NCBI GenBank assembly: GCA_021234155.1
Contig: JAJEKV010000062.1
Location: forward strand, 3,445,305-3,509,304
Direction: 5' to 3'
DNA: 64,000 bases
DNA from: Isoetes taiwanensis
Taxonomy: Eukaryota; Streptophyta; Lycopodiopsida; Isoetales; Isoetaceae
A program made the translations under genes and the position numbers. The notes beneath the pieces are model-generated. The model was not told the origin of the DNA. It was given only the letters and a program-made list of their open reading frames with translations, and made no database searches. Positions 1 to 9,935 of the stretch are shown one piece after another (positions within the stretch are counted from its first letter, which is position 1; every line of letters begins with the position of its first letter).

Positions 1-514
1 CACTAAGGTGGACGAAAAAAATGCTTTGCATATGTCGAATTGACTTACCGGATTCCGAGAGCATGTCATTTCATTTGCAATAATGGCCGTCGTTATTGCC
101 ATCCCTTGAGCCTCGGCTCGAACCCCGGAAGAACTTTATTCGACACATGAATTTTCCGATAACTCACGATAGTGAATAACTTATTTCGTTTCACCGCCCT
201 TGGCGTGAAAGGCGCATTTCATGAACCTAAAGATGCCATCGTCTCATTTGCGATCATGGGTCGCACATACCATCGGCCCTATCTCCGGCAGCACCAACAA
301 GTACTCTTCACTGGTACATATATGACAGCTCGATGAGATATACCATTGCTGCCGACATGCAGGTACCGTCTACATGGATCATGCAGGTTGCTGCAGCTTT
401 GAATGTCGTCAATCCATAATGCGTTAGAGAATTGAGAACAATAAAAGGTTACATCCCGCACCCACAAAACTCACCCTTGCAGATCCTCCCACATCGGACG
501 AAATAGCTGCTATC
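1..514 (+). pseudogene. Helitron N-terminal region, frameshifted
   Basis: Pieces of the usual Helitron N-terminal region can be read, but in changing frames. About 181-275 reads as an NNLFRFTALGVKG...SFAIMGRTYHR-like stretch (frame 1). About 285-416 reads LHWYIYDSSMRYTIA...VVNP in frame 3 and ends at the TAA at 417-419. From 428 a third frame runs on through LADPPTSDEIAAI into the long frame at 515. An active Helitron would have one continuous frame, so at least two frameshifts and one stop have inactivated it. The 5' terminus is not visible and probably lies left of the window. The assignment rests on the order of family-typical motifs. Confidence 0.6.
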
Positions 515-3500
515 GTGCATGCCAATAACAGCGTTACCATAAAACCTAGAACGGCGATGATTTGGATGCGGCATGACCACGAGCCCGTATTCCTGAGTAT
601 CCTCGACCCTACATACGAGCCACTTCAATATCCGTTATTCTTCCCACATGGAACACTGGGATGGCACCCACACAATGACCAAAACATGTCCCAAATAGAT
701 TGGTATCGAACTAGACTACTCCATGAACCGCGGTTTTCACAACTAGGCAGATTGTGTGGTGAGTACCTTGTCGACATGTACTCCAGAGTCGAAGAAGAGC
801 GCCTTAACTATATTGTAACTGAGGGATATCGACGAAACCTGACGCAACACGAAGACGACTTCAATGACGATGAAGATCCCGATGCGCATTACAAAACCCT
901 ACCAGCATCCTTCCTAGGTTCTAGACGATGGTGTGCTGTTCAAGTAGCAGATGCTCTTGCGCTTGCAAGGGTCAAAGGAAGACCAAGCTTCTTCATAACA
1001 ATGACGACGAATCCAGCATGGCCAGAAATAAAATGTAGACTACGCCCAGGGCAAAATGCATCCGACAACCCTATGGTGGTTGTTCGAGCGTGTCATGAAA
1101 GAGTCCAACATACAAAAAACATTATTCGAAAGTATCTCGGACCCTTATCCTATATGATGCACGTCATTGAATTTCAAAAACGCGGATTGCCCCACGGACA
1201 TATCGTTGTAAAAACAGAGCACGAGATCCCAATAGACATGATCGATAATCTAATCTCTGCAGAACTACCGGCAGATCCCACACTGAGAGCTCAGGTCGAG
1301 AAGTATATGATTCATAGACACACGAAACGTTGCCTTAAAGAAAATAACAAGTGCTGCTACAACTACCCAAAACCGTTGAATCCAACAACATACATCGACG
1401 AGAAAGGATACGTACAATATAGACGACGAACAGAAGCAGACGTGAACGTTGTTCCATACATCCCATTTCTATTAAGAGAACTGGACTGTCATGTCTATGC
1501 AGACATTGCATCAACCGTACATGTATTTGCATATCTCTATGGCTACATATACAAGGGCTTCGACATGACTCGTTTTCACATCGATTCTGGAAAACAGACA
1601 TCCACCACAAATATTCCGAACCAACCTACTGTACCCAACAGTGCTAGCCAAAACCACACCAAGAACGAAATCCAAGATTATATCTCTGCACGATACCTAT
1701 CATCCATGGAGGCCACATGGAGAATCATGTCTTATCACATGACAGAAAAGCATCCTTCCGTAAAATGTCTTCCCCTACATTTAGAAGGGTACAACAGACA
1801 TTGTTTCAGAAACACATCCACGAACACTGGGATCTCTTTATTAGACAGATACTTCTTACGACCACTTGATTCCAGATTTGATCACATTACTTACATTGAA
1901 TATAACGAACAGTATACCTCGACCATCTACAAGCCAACCATCGCCCTTAGACCAACAGATTATCTAGAACAAAAAGCCACGGGTGCAATCCAAAATGTCA
2001 TACACGAGAGAAGCAGAGGTCAATTAATCTGTAGAATACGATTACTACTTCCAAAGGTTGGAGAAGCGTTCTACCTAAGACTCATCCTACTCCACAAAGC
2101 TGCACGAACTTGGGACGAACTCAAAATCCATGAGCAGAAACAATACGAAACATACGAAGAAGCCGCCCAGGCCATGGGACTAATAGCACCAGCAACTGAA
2201 GCCATAGCAGTAATGCAGGAGGCAATCTCATGCTTGCAAACTCCATCACAGCTACGATTTCTATTCGCACTCTTAATATTAGATTCTGGACCAGCACTCC
2301 AGCTATGGGAAACATTTCAAGACCACATGATAGCCGACTTTCTCCAACAATATTCAGGAAACCAATCCGCCGCCGTCAATGAAAGCCTCCTTGCTATCAA
2401 CAACATTTTAATTCAACACGGAACCGACGTCGCAGCCTTCGGTCTATCTACACCCAGCATCCCATCCAAAGAAGTACAGAACGAACTCAACAAATTTCCC
2501 GATCACGAAGAGTACCTTATAAAGAGCTCAACTATGTTACAGACCATGAACCAAAACCAGACCTCAATCTACACCTATATATGTGAACTTATCAATAACA
2601 AGAACTGCCCAAGTCCAATCTTTGTATACGGAAAAGCAGGAACTGGGAAAACATACGTACTTAATGCCATCTGTCTCTACGTACGAGGATTAAACCAGAT
2701 AATCTTACCGTGTGCCACAACAGCGCTAGCATCACTGCAATACTCTGCTGGGAGGACTGCACACTCTTTATTTCAAATACCTATCATCGACAACAATATT
2801 GGCATCCATTCGCTACTCGATCCTCATTCCCCAAGAGCTGCACTGATCAAGACTGCAACAGCGATCATATGGGATGAATTCCCCATGGCAAACAGAGCAG
2901 TCATAGAAGCAGTTGATATCCTTCTGCAGAACATAACAGGCACAGGCAGTCCATTCGGAGGAAAACTGTTCATAGCAGCCGGAGACTTTCGTCAAATCGC
3001 TCCTGTCGTCAAGCGAGGAGGGAGAACAGCAACAATAAACGCATCCATACTATCCTCCCACTTGTGGAGCCACTTCAAAGTCCTAGAGCTTAACGAACCC
3101 GTAAGGAACGCAACCGACCCAGACCTCATACAATTCGTCGACGATATCGGGGAGGGGCGTCTTCTCAACGACATCCCACTGACGCTCTTCAAGACAACCA
3201 CCAAAATAGAAGATGCCATCAGCTTCTTATACAACGCGTACATATTATTAGCACCCACAATATGCGAGAAGAGAGCATTCCTGTCCCCAAAAAACATCCC
3301 CGTTGACGAATTCAACATCGAAATCATACGAATGATCTCAACAGATTCCAGAAGCTACTTTAGCGTCGACAGACTCACCGAAAACGACCAGACCATCGAG
3401 GACCATCCAATGGCAACGACAGACTTCCTCAACGGCTACAAACACCTAGCGCTTCCACAACACGAACTCCAACTGAAAGTCAACACCATATGCCACATCA

Positions 3501-3910
3501 CAAAGACACTAGACAAAGACAGAGGACTCGTAAAAAACGCCAGAGTCATAGTATGCTCAATGCATGCCAAGTTCGTGACCGTGAAAGTTCTAACGGGGCA
3601 ACCACAGCACGTGGGCAACGTACACCCCATTTCCCGAGTCGACTTCTTCTACCAGCCGGACAACTGGCCCTGGACAATCCACAGACGACAACTACCACTG
3701 CGACCCGCGTATTCAACAACGTTCCACAGCTGCCTAGGACTCACCCTCGACAAAATAGTCCTCGACCTGCGCACTGAAGTCTTCACACACGGACAACTAT
3801 ACACGGCGCTCACACGCATACGAAAGAAAGAAGACGTGCTCATCCTTCTCGACGAGTCCAACACCAGCAAGACCACAACAAACGTCGTCTACAAGGAACT
3901 GCTTCCATAA
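515..3910 (+). CDS. Helitron Rep-helicase (rolling-circle transposase), 5' part lost
   Basis: Helitron replication initiator fused to a Pif1-type helicase, which nicks and unwinds DNA in rolling-circle transposition. The 1131-codon frame begins at a GTG and is open upstream to 428, so 515 is not a true start. Residue positions from 515: Helitron-like N domain about 1-200; HUH metal site GLPHGH at 224-229; cysteine/basic segment 273-305; tyrosine motif YLYGYIYKG at 340-348 (candidate nicking tyrosines 340, 344, 346); Walker A GKAGTGKT at 706-713; Walker B WDE near 786-788; GDFRQ at 823-827; C-terminal FTHGQLYTALTRIR. Odd point: the usual Pif1 K-S-Q-G-Q-T motif reads HSCLGLT near 1071-1077, losing the Lys, Ser and Gln. 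The helicase half is intact, but the broken N-terminus makes this a non-functional copy. Confidence 0.9.
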   Translation: MHANNSVTIKPRTAMIWMRHDHEPVFLSILDPTYEPLQYPLFFPHGTLGWHPHNDQNMSQIDWYRTRLLHEPRFSQLGRLCGEYLVDMYSRVEEERLNYIVTEGYRRNLTQHEDDFNDDEDPDAHYKTLPASFLGSRRWCAVQVADALALARVKGRPSFFITMTTNPAWPEIKCRLRPGQNASDNPMVVVRACHERVQHTKNIIRKYLGPLSYMMHVIEFQKRGLPHGHIVVKTEHEIPIDMIDNLISAELPADPTLRAQVEKYMIHRHTKRCLKENNKCCYNYPKPLNPTTYIDEKGYVQYRRRTEADVNVVPYIPFLLRELDCHVYADIASTVHVFAYLYGYIYKGFDMTRFHIDSGKQTSTTNIPNQPTVPNSASQNHTKNEIQDYISARYLSSMEATWRIMSYHMTEKHPSVKCLPLHLEGYNRHCFRNTSTNTGISLLDRYFLRPLDSRFDHITYIEYNEQYTSTIYKPTIALRPTDYLEQKATGAIQNVIHERSRGQLICRIRLLLPKVGEAFYLRLILLHKAARTWDELKIHEQKQYETYEEAAQAMGLIAPATEAIAVMQEAISCLQTPSQLRFLFALLILDSGPALQLWETFQDHMIADFLQQYSGNQSAAVNESLLAINNILIQHGTDVAAFGLSTPSIPSKEVQNELNKFPDHEEYLIKSSTMLQTMNQNQTSIYTYICELINNKNCPSPIFVYGKAGTGKTYVLNAICLYVRGLNQIILPCATTALASLQYSAGRTAHSLFQIPIIDNNIGIHSLLDPHSPRAALIKTATAIIWDEFPMANRAVIEAVDILLQNITGTGSPFGGKLFIAAGDFRQIAPVVKRGGRTATINASILSSHLWSHFKVLELNEPVRNATDPDLIQFVDDIGEGRLLNDIPLTLFKTTTKIEDAISFLYNAYILLAPTICEKRAFLSPKNIPVDEFNIEIIRMISTDSRSYFSVDRLTENDQTIEDHPMATTDFLNGYKHLALPQHELQLKVNTICHITKTLDKDRGLVKNARVIVCSMHAKFVTVKVLTGQPQHVGNVHPISRVDFFYQPDNWPWTIHRRQLPLRPAYSTTFHSCLGLTLDKIVLDLRTEVFTHGQLYTALTRIRKKEDVLILLDESNTSKTTTNVVYKELLP

Positions 3911-3924
3911 AGAAGGTGCGTACC

Positions 3925-4015
3925 AAAAAAAAAAAAAAAAAAAAAAAAACACTCCCTCCATCTCATGCCGGGATGTAGATGGAGCACCGATCCCCGGAGT
4001 CGATGCTCCCTCTAC
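3925..4015 (+). repeat. A25 tract and GC-rich hairpin after the Helitron frame
   Basis: An uninterrupted run of about 25 A starts 15 bases after the stop codon. It is followed by a hairpin at 3975-4015 whose arms GTAGATGGAGCA and TGCTCCCTCTAC pair at 11 of 12 positions around a 17-base loop. Helitrons usually end with a short GC-rich hairpin and CTRR; a hairpin is present, but no clear CTRR terminus was placed. An A-tract this close to the stop could mark a retroposed transcript or an unrelated insertion. Confidence 0.45.
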
Positions 4016-4092
4016 ACCGTGGCGCCCTTTATCGGCGGTCCGCACGGGTTCGACTCGAGGGGGGTGCAGCGCCCGCACGTATGGGCCAAATT

Positions 4093-4143
4093 CTTGTATA
4101 TAGATATAGATATAGATATATAGATATAGATATAGATATAGAT
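4093..4143. repeat. (ATAGAT)n microsatellite
   Basis: About eight copies of ATAGAT with one phase slip, ending directly at the left arm of the foldback element. Confidence 0.85.
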
Positions 4144-4687
4144 TATTATATTATGAGTTTGATTTGTTAGGGCCCGAAGGGCCCAAAATTTTTTTTCATA
4201 TAACAAACAACACATAACTTAATTAACACAAACCATTGCATTTAACCATTTAAATTAAAATCCCCCTGAAACCCCCTTTGGTTTGGGTGCATATTCACGG
4301 GGGGTGACTCAGGGCATCGAGAGTCGTTGGATAGGCATATTCACCCTTTATTAGTAATCTACACGTGTATAAAGTTCCTCGTTTGTGGGGTATCCATGTC
4401 ACGAAATTTGCTATCTTGTATAGCAAGATTTGCAAAATACTATAAGATTTGAGGTAATATACTACATGGTGTTGATTTCGTGTACATGCTAAACATAATT
4501 TTAGGGGCTCTACCATTTGCACGTCACCCCCCGTGTGAATATGCACCCAAACCAAAGGGGGTTTCAGGGGGATTTTAATTTAAATGGTTAAATGCAATGG
4601 TTTGTGTTAATTAAGTTATGTGTTGTTTGTTATATGAAAAAAATTTTTCTCTTCGGCCCTAATAAATCAAACTCATAATATAATAAT
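4142..4687. mobile_element. Foldback MITE with about 165-bp inverted repeats
   Basis: The left arm (4142-4308) is the near-perfect reverse complement of the right arm (4523-4687). The inner 110 bases, ending in GGGGGGTGAC and opposite GTCACCCCCC, match almost completely; the outer parts differ by a few changes around GGGCCCGAAGGGCCC against CTTCGGCCC. The 214-bp centre has no coding sequence. Both outer ends are AT-rich, so a target duplication cannot be delimited. The layout is that of a MITE or foldback element mobilised in trans. The superfamily is unknown. Confidence 0.8.
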
Positions 4688-4930
4688 ATAATATAATAAA
4701 ATAATATAATATAATTTATTATGTGAGCTTATAATATGGGATTTGAACCCATTATGTCTGCCCATCTATATCTTTGCAAGCGTGTAAACATACCACATGA
4801 ATATATACTTCCAAAATAGATTTCTTCAAAATGCTTTTGAAGAATGCTTTTGTGAATGCTTTTAAAGAATGCTTTTACATTGCATACTAAGTTGATAGGT
4901 GGCCTTGTACCATGTTAGGAAAGTCTGTTG

Positions 4931-5085
4931 CATCACATAACTCCGTATGAGATGCATAAAGATTTGCTAGCAATAGGTATGGAGAAGCATTGCATCATAT
5001 AATTCCGTACCAGATGCATAACAATTTGCTGGCAATACATATGGAGAAGCATAGCAATACATATGGAGAAGCATTGCCTGGATAT
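4931..5085. repeat. Tandem duplication (about 62 bp) in the PPR relic
   Basis: Segments 4931-4993 and 4995-5056 are about 85 percent alike, each running from ATCA(C/T)ATAA(C/T)TCCGTA to ATGGAGAAGCAT. A third partial unit of 21 bases follows, with CAATACATATGGAGAAGCAT repeated. On the minus strand the unit encodes the NASPYVLL-like part of the PPR E motif, so the duplication lies inside that pseudogene. Confidence 0.7.
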
Positions 5086-5700
5086 AATTGAGATTGAGAG
5101 ACAAACTCTGCAACACGTGCTCTCGTGCTGCTTCCTCTAGATGAACATGAATTCTGCACTTTTTTTTGCAGCGTTTCCCATGACGTAATATTAGGTTCAA
5201 AAGGTATATTTGAAAAAAAAAGCATTTGCTTTATCCAACCATACAGCCTGTATGAGAAGATCAATTATGCAGTTGTATTCCATGATCTTCCCACATGCTT
5301 ATGAGATTTTAACAGCCTTCATCCTAAAGCATGCAAAAATCAGCCCTAACGAGAAAGCATCCTAAGCCTTCATCACATCGCAATCATTGCTGTCCAAGAA
5401 ACCAAGTCATGCCGGTGAATGTTCTTAAAAAGTATAATAGCATCCTCTACACTTCCAGATCTGGCATACATACTGATCAGTGCAAAACAAAACAACCCAG
5501 AAACTCTAAGAGAAATGTCGGTTTTGAAAAGCATACAACATTGAAGTTGTCACTATTGGAAAGTGCAATGGAGCACAATGATCTCGTGAAAAAAATAGAC
5601 AACACACAGGCCAATCTCTGCAAACAAATCTCATCATCAGCATATTGCAATGTCTGAAATCTCATCATTTTTCTGCTGAGCAAAAACCCCTATTTCGAGC
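4967..5700 (-). pseudogene. PLS-class PPR protein, E-domain relic
   Basis: Minus-strand reading gives a PPR motif LISMYARSGSVEDA followed by DLVSWTAMI (about 5480-5375), ended by tandem TGA codons. The E domain follows in other frames: YNCIIDLL...LDKANAF, then IPFEPNITSWETL (about 5284-5170), then NASPYVLL. Plant PLS-class PPR proteins act in RNA editing in mitochondria and plastids, and the E motif is needed for editing. No DYW motif was found. Frameshifts, stops and an internal tandem duplication show a dead copy. Upstream sequence to about 5700 stays weakly readable in one minus frame but shows no clear PPR motif. Confidence 0.65.
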
Positions 5701-6064
5701 AAGCCTTGCAGCAAAAAACAAGGGAAAATATGGCAGTCTTTTTAAAGATGGCAGATCCTTTCCATTTAAGCCAGATCATGGGAGTCTAAATACTTACCCA
5801 AGATGCAAACCACTTTTCTGCTGCTTTTAAGGAGGCAGTACTTCAAATCCCTCAAATGGACGTTTTTTCATCAGTTTTCTTCAAGTCATGCAAAGGCCTG
5901 TTGCAGCACAAATAAGAGATGCATAATTGAAGTTAATACTTTGATGGACATAGATTAGTTAGGAAAACAAGATGGAAAAGCCCTATCAAAGAATAGATGA
6001 CCTGGCTAATAACTCCAGCGATGGTGTCTGCCCTGTTGCTATATCAACTGCTCTTCGGAGGTGG
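5700..6064. other. Unassigned stretch between PPR and LRR-malectin relics
   Basis: No recognisable coding motif, repeat or RNA gene was seen. It could hold intron or linker sequence of either flanking pseudogene. Confidence 0.4.
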
Positions 6065-6375
6065 TCAAATGACTTGCAGGTAGGTCGAAAATGATGATTC
6101 AACCTCTAGATGCAGCCCTGTTGATACCTCTGTGCTATCTGCTACAAAAGTCTCGCCATCAAATTTGACCTCCGGGCCTCCTGCATTAATCCTGAAAGCC
6201 CCTCCCGGATCTAAAACTCCTTCTCTTTCACAGAAGCCAGGTGCCGCTTGGAACCTGTTAAAAAGTTATGCGGCACTGCTAAGCTTGCCGAAATTGTGCC
6301 TTGCAGACGGTAGTGGCCTAGAAGCAGGAATTGAAGATTGGGCACTGCTAAGCTTGCCGGAATGTTTCCACCCAT
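6065..6375 (-). pseudogene. LRR-malectin receptor kinase fragment
   Basis: Minus-strand codons from 6375 to 6211 read as two leucine-rich repeats: GGNIPASLAVPNLQFLLLG, then LQGTISASLA and HNFLTGS. In a second frame, from about 6250 to the TGA at 6065-6067, the sequence reads DPGGAFRINAGGPEV followed by FDGETFVADS, the start of a malectin-like domain (family signature INxGG). LRRs followed by malectin are the ectodomain order of LRR-VIII type plant receptor kinases. No transmembrane or kinase part is present. The frame change and short length indicate a pseudogene, although an exon boundary could explain the shift. Confidence 0.5.
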
Positions 6376-6399
6376 GGAAAACCCTAAACTGATGGCCTA

Positions 6400-7330
6400 A
6401 CCCTAAACTGAAGGGCCTCGAGCACTGCATGATCAAATAAATTAAAAAATAGTTCTATAATGGTAATATAAAAATGAAGCAAGATAAAAAATGGATAAAC
6501 ACGTACACAACCACACGATCTCCCTCTTGTTCTTTTAATCAACGGTCAAAAAAAGGGCGCGCTCTAGAAGTACTATTTAGTACAGGCAGACGAATACGGC
6601 GACCAAATCATAGCAAAACCATTGAAAAAAAAGTATAAAAACATAAAAAAAACCCCCTGTTATTATGCTACATATTCCCTTTTAAAAAGTACAGTAACTT
6701 TTTAACAATACTCCAAAACCACAGACCTTCAAAAGAGAGTACACCAATGACAGAATTACCAATGCCCCAAATGCTATAATAGGGCTAAAAACTGGAAACA
6801 GTACAATCTGCAAATAGGCAAAATCTGCAAATAGGCAAAATAGGCAAATGCAGCTTGTTGCAGACGTGGAGGGAAGATATAATGCTTAGAAAAATGGTGG
6901 CAAGAACTCACCAGTGCGCACAGTCTGCGTTACTTCGTGAGTAAAAAGTGGGAGAGTAATGACCTGAAGAATAAAACATCATTGCAATTAGTATTGGTAA
7001 GAACAACTTCGGATTCTTGCTTTGTTTCCATCCTCACATGCCGCCCAGCTGAAAAGCTCCACAGCTCCAAAGATCCGACCCAGCGCAAGAGCCAGAAGCG
7101 CGAAACTGAGTTTCGTATCCAAAATTCGTCGTCATTCAATGGTGTCGGCTCGGCCAACTCCAAAAAAATTGAATTAAATGTTGGGGGATGCCGCAAGGGG
7201 GAACTCAGGCCAGAAGGGAACGCCGCATGCGTCTGCACTGTGGCGTTCCAGGCACATTTCCCAACCCCTTGCTATTTTAAAAAAGAAGATAAGACTCGTA
7301 CCATCGAGATATTTATGGAACCTTAGAAAA
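6400..7330. other. No assignable gene
   Basis: AT-rich sequence with overlapping frames on both strands at 6930-7326 (102 codons minus, 129 plus). Neither shows a domain I recognise. At 6810-6845 the motif GCAAATAGGCAAAAT is repeated three times. Confidence 0.3.
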
Positions 7331-7390
7331 GGTTGAGATCCTATAATTGGCCCACATACCTTTACCTTTTTCCCAAAAGGCTCCTTAATC

Positions 7391-7565
7391 CCTATATAAG
7401 GGGAAGAGGCGCGCTTATTGGATTCAGTTCAATCTCCATTCCCTTGTCTGCTCCTTCAACTGCTCCTTCAATTACCTCTTGCCACCTTCCATAAACTTTG
7501 TATTTGTTTCTTAGAGAGGATTCTCTAAGAATTGATGATCCTAAACTCCTTCTTGCTTGATGTAA
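7391..7565 (+). promoter_or_regulatory. Candidate promoter and leader
   Basis: A strong TATA box, CCTATATAAGGGG (TATATAAG at 7393-7400), is followed by a pyrimidine-rich leader with two CTGCTCCTTCAA(C/T) copies near 7449-7470. The arrangement resembles an LTR or pararetrovirus-type promoter. No tRNA primer-binding site or partner repeat was found, and the following frames have no recognised domain. Confidence 0.35.
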
Positions 7566-7859
7566 ATTGTGCATGGACTATCTTGGAGATTCTCGCTTTT
7601 GCAAGCCCGGTTGGGTGGAGAGCTTTGGACTAGAGGCCTGGTTTGGTTTTTAGAGAACCTTGAATGTTTTATTGCTGGTTTAGAATGGTTAATGATTACA
7701 TGTTTAATTTTTTATTTTTGGCTAACTCGTGATCCGTATCACTGTTCAAAGCCCACAATTGGAATTACTGCTGGATCATAAATGCACACAATACGATTTT
7801 CAAATATAGCAAATTTCTTAACTGCCATTCTAAACAACTTTGTGGCTGTTTGGTCTGAT

Positions 7860-8910
7860 GTGTGTTACTAGAACACAGCTGAAATCAGAATATGGTTGAA
7901 GGAGAAGGTCAACCCTTGTTGGATGGTTAATTGGACGTATGATGTGGTTCTGAACCTTCCCAAGAAAATCAAGAATGTGTTTGCCGCTGACATAACTAGA
8001 TGTTATGAAAATATCCCAATTAGTGGAGAAGAAGGTATTATAGAAATAATTGAGGATGTTGCAGACTTAATATGAGATTATATGAGGTACAAGAAACCAC
8101 TCACCTAGCTTGTAGTGAAGAGCAAATTGGGTACATATTGCATAAAATGGGAAAAAGTTAATTCTGATTTGTCTAACAAGAAAATTGTGGTGAAGAAGAA
8201 GAAGGAGAATTTCAAAAAAATTAATAACTGGCTTCTTGGCCATTGCTTCTTGCAAATGGGGAAATCAATCTGGAGGCAATGCAGGGGCATATCTATGGGG
8301 TTCTCATGCAGTCCTACATGGTGCAATATGTATCTGGCCTGATACGAGCTGAGATTTATTAGAAAACTTGCTCATCTTAACAGATTAAATGATATACCCA
8401 GGTTTCAGCATGCATCCAGATATATAGATGACCTGAACATCATCAATGGCAAGAATATAAGTGAGTTCTTTTCTAAGGAGTCTATTTGCTCCATATATAA
8501 TATGGAGCACCTTGGAATAAAAGATAAAACGGAGTATGTAAAAGATACTGCTTTGGGATACATGGTTAATTTCCTGACCATCACTATAATGGTTAGGGAT
8601 CACAACAGTGGATTATTCTCTTATGCTAGGTATGATAAAAGGGTGAAGCTTCCTTTCAAAGTCAACAAATTCATCAAAGCTTCTAGGTGCAGATCGTATG
8701 GACAGGCTCCCAGAATCATCACTTCTCAGATCTTTCCTTATGTGTATGCACACTCCAATCCAGTAACTACTGCAGAGGATGTATTAGGTTTAATCAGGGC
8801 CTTTTGCAACATGGATTTCTCAAAATAGATATTAATAGAATCATGTTGAAGACGCTAAGACAAAATAGTTTTCCAGGGCTACCGAGGACTCTTAAAAGAT
8901 TACTGTAAGC
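7860..8910 (+). pseudogene. Penelope-like element reverse transcriptase
   Basis: One frame from about 7875 to the TAG at 8826-8828 carries motifs of Penelope-like reverse transcriptase in the right order: FAADITRCYENIP (about 7990), GISMGFSCSPTWCN (about 8286), catalytic RYIDDL (8418-8435), the GYMVNFLTI hydrophobic block, and YDKR (about 8629), which is typical of PLE thumb regions. The frame is interrupted only by TGA at 8073, TAG at 8106 and TGA at 8340, with no frameshift, so decay is modest. A further readable stretch to about 8908 (MLKTLRQNSFPGL) is in another frame. No GIY-YIG endonuclease, terminal repeats or telomeric sequence were seen. Confidence 0.7.
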
Positions 8911-9374
8911 TTTCTGTATACTGATATCGCATTGTTCAGGTTATTAGAATAGATTCATATATAGGGAGGGAAGGATTCCTATGTTGCAATGGGGCCCTAC
9001 TCTCCCTGTTGTAATATAATTTACATTCTGCATGGGATGTACTAAAAAATGTAAAATTTAAGGGGGGCCCCTGAACTACACTACGAAAGGAGGCATGATT
9101 TTTTTGTGTAAATCTAGACATAATGGCCATTTAATTCTCACCCAGACTTGGTTGCACACATTAGAAAACTAAGATATATTGGGGTGACTTGGAAATTATT
9201 GCATGTGATATTGGACTATAGGGGTTAATGTGCATGTGTAATCCCTTAATATTTGGAACTCGTATTTGATGTTTGGATGGCCTCACCAAATAGTATGGTG
9301 CCCCAAACCATGGAAATGGTATATTATGATAAAAATCCTCATATTTTTGAATTATAGAATTTCAGACCTAAACA
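8911..9374. other. No assignable feature
   Basis: AT-rich non-coding sequence downstream of the Penelope-like fragment. No terminal repeat of that element was recognised. Confidence 0.4.
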
Positions 9375-9935
9375 GTGAGCATGGCGGTCGATGTGCATGT
9401 TGACAGGATGATTAGACAAAGTGTACACAACAAGCTGCTAGGCATCAACAGATGGATCCGAACTATTTGCATCTTAGGGTTTCTGGTATGGAAATATCTT
9501 CGGTGCCTTCGATTTATAAGAAGATGCACAGTTTTAAGATTTAGGGTTTGTACTTGCAATGCTATCCTAGCCGATTGTTGGCTCATGGGAAGAAAGAAAG
9601 ATGGATTGAATAAATCCACTATAGCTAAGCTAGAAATGGAAAAAAACAAGGTAGAAAAGAGGAGGAAAATCTTCGATTTCCATAAGCCAGCTAAGGGGCT
9701 TAACATCAGGACTGGCAATTAGAACAGGCAAGAGGATGTGGGCAGCAATGCACAAATCGTGCATGGTTGTAATGAAAGTGTCACTGGTGTTCTAGTTAAT
9801 GTGGCTGAGAAAGGCAAAGATAAGGAAGATGCCCAGGAAATTGTAGTTGAAGATAGTTGTATTGGCAATATGCATGAAAATCCGGAGCCTACTAATGCTG
9901 ATCTTAACCAGAAGGTTTGCTGTAGATGTTCATAA
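9375..9935 (+). pseudogene. Unrecognised ORF with one in-frame stop
   Basis: A single frame runs from an ATG at 9375 to the TAA at 9933, broken only by TAG at 9720-9722. The first part is basic, with a lysine/arginine-rich helix (KSTIAKLEMEKNKVEKRRK) before FHKPAKGLNI; the second part is acidic with CCRC near the end. I do not recognise the family. An ATG here is plausible, but no promoter motif was identified. It could be a host exon, a LINE ORF1 remnant or chance. Confidence 0.3.

Noticed and set aside
3975..4085. tRNA or SINE suggested by GGGTTCGACTCGAG
   Set aside because: A B-box-like word is present, but no A box lies at the right distance.
7391..7565. Endogenous pararetrovirus promoter
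   Set aside because: TATA and leader are suggestive, but there is no tRNA-Met site and no viral coding sequence follows.
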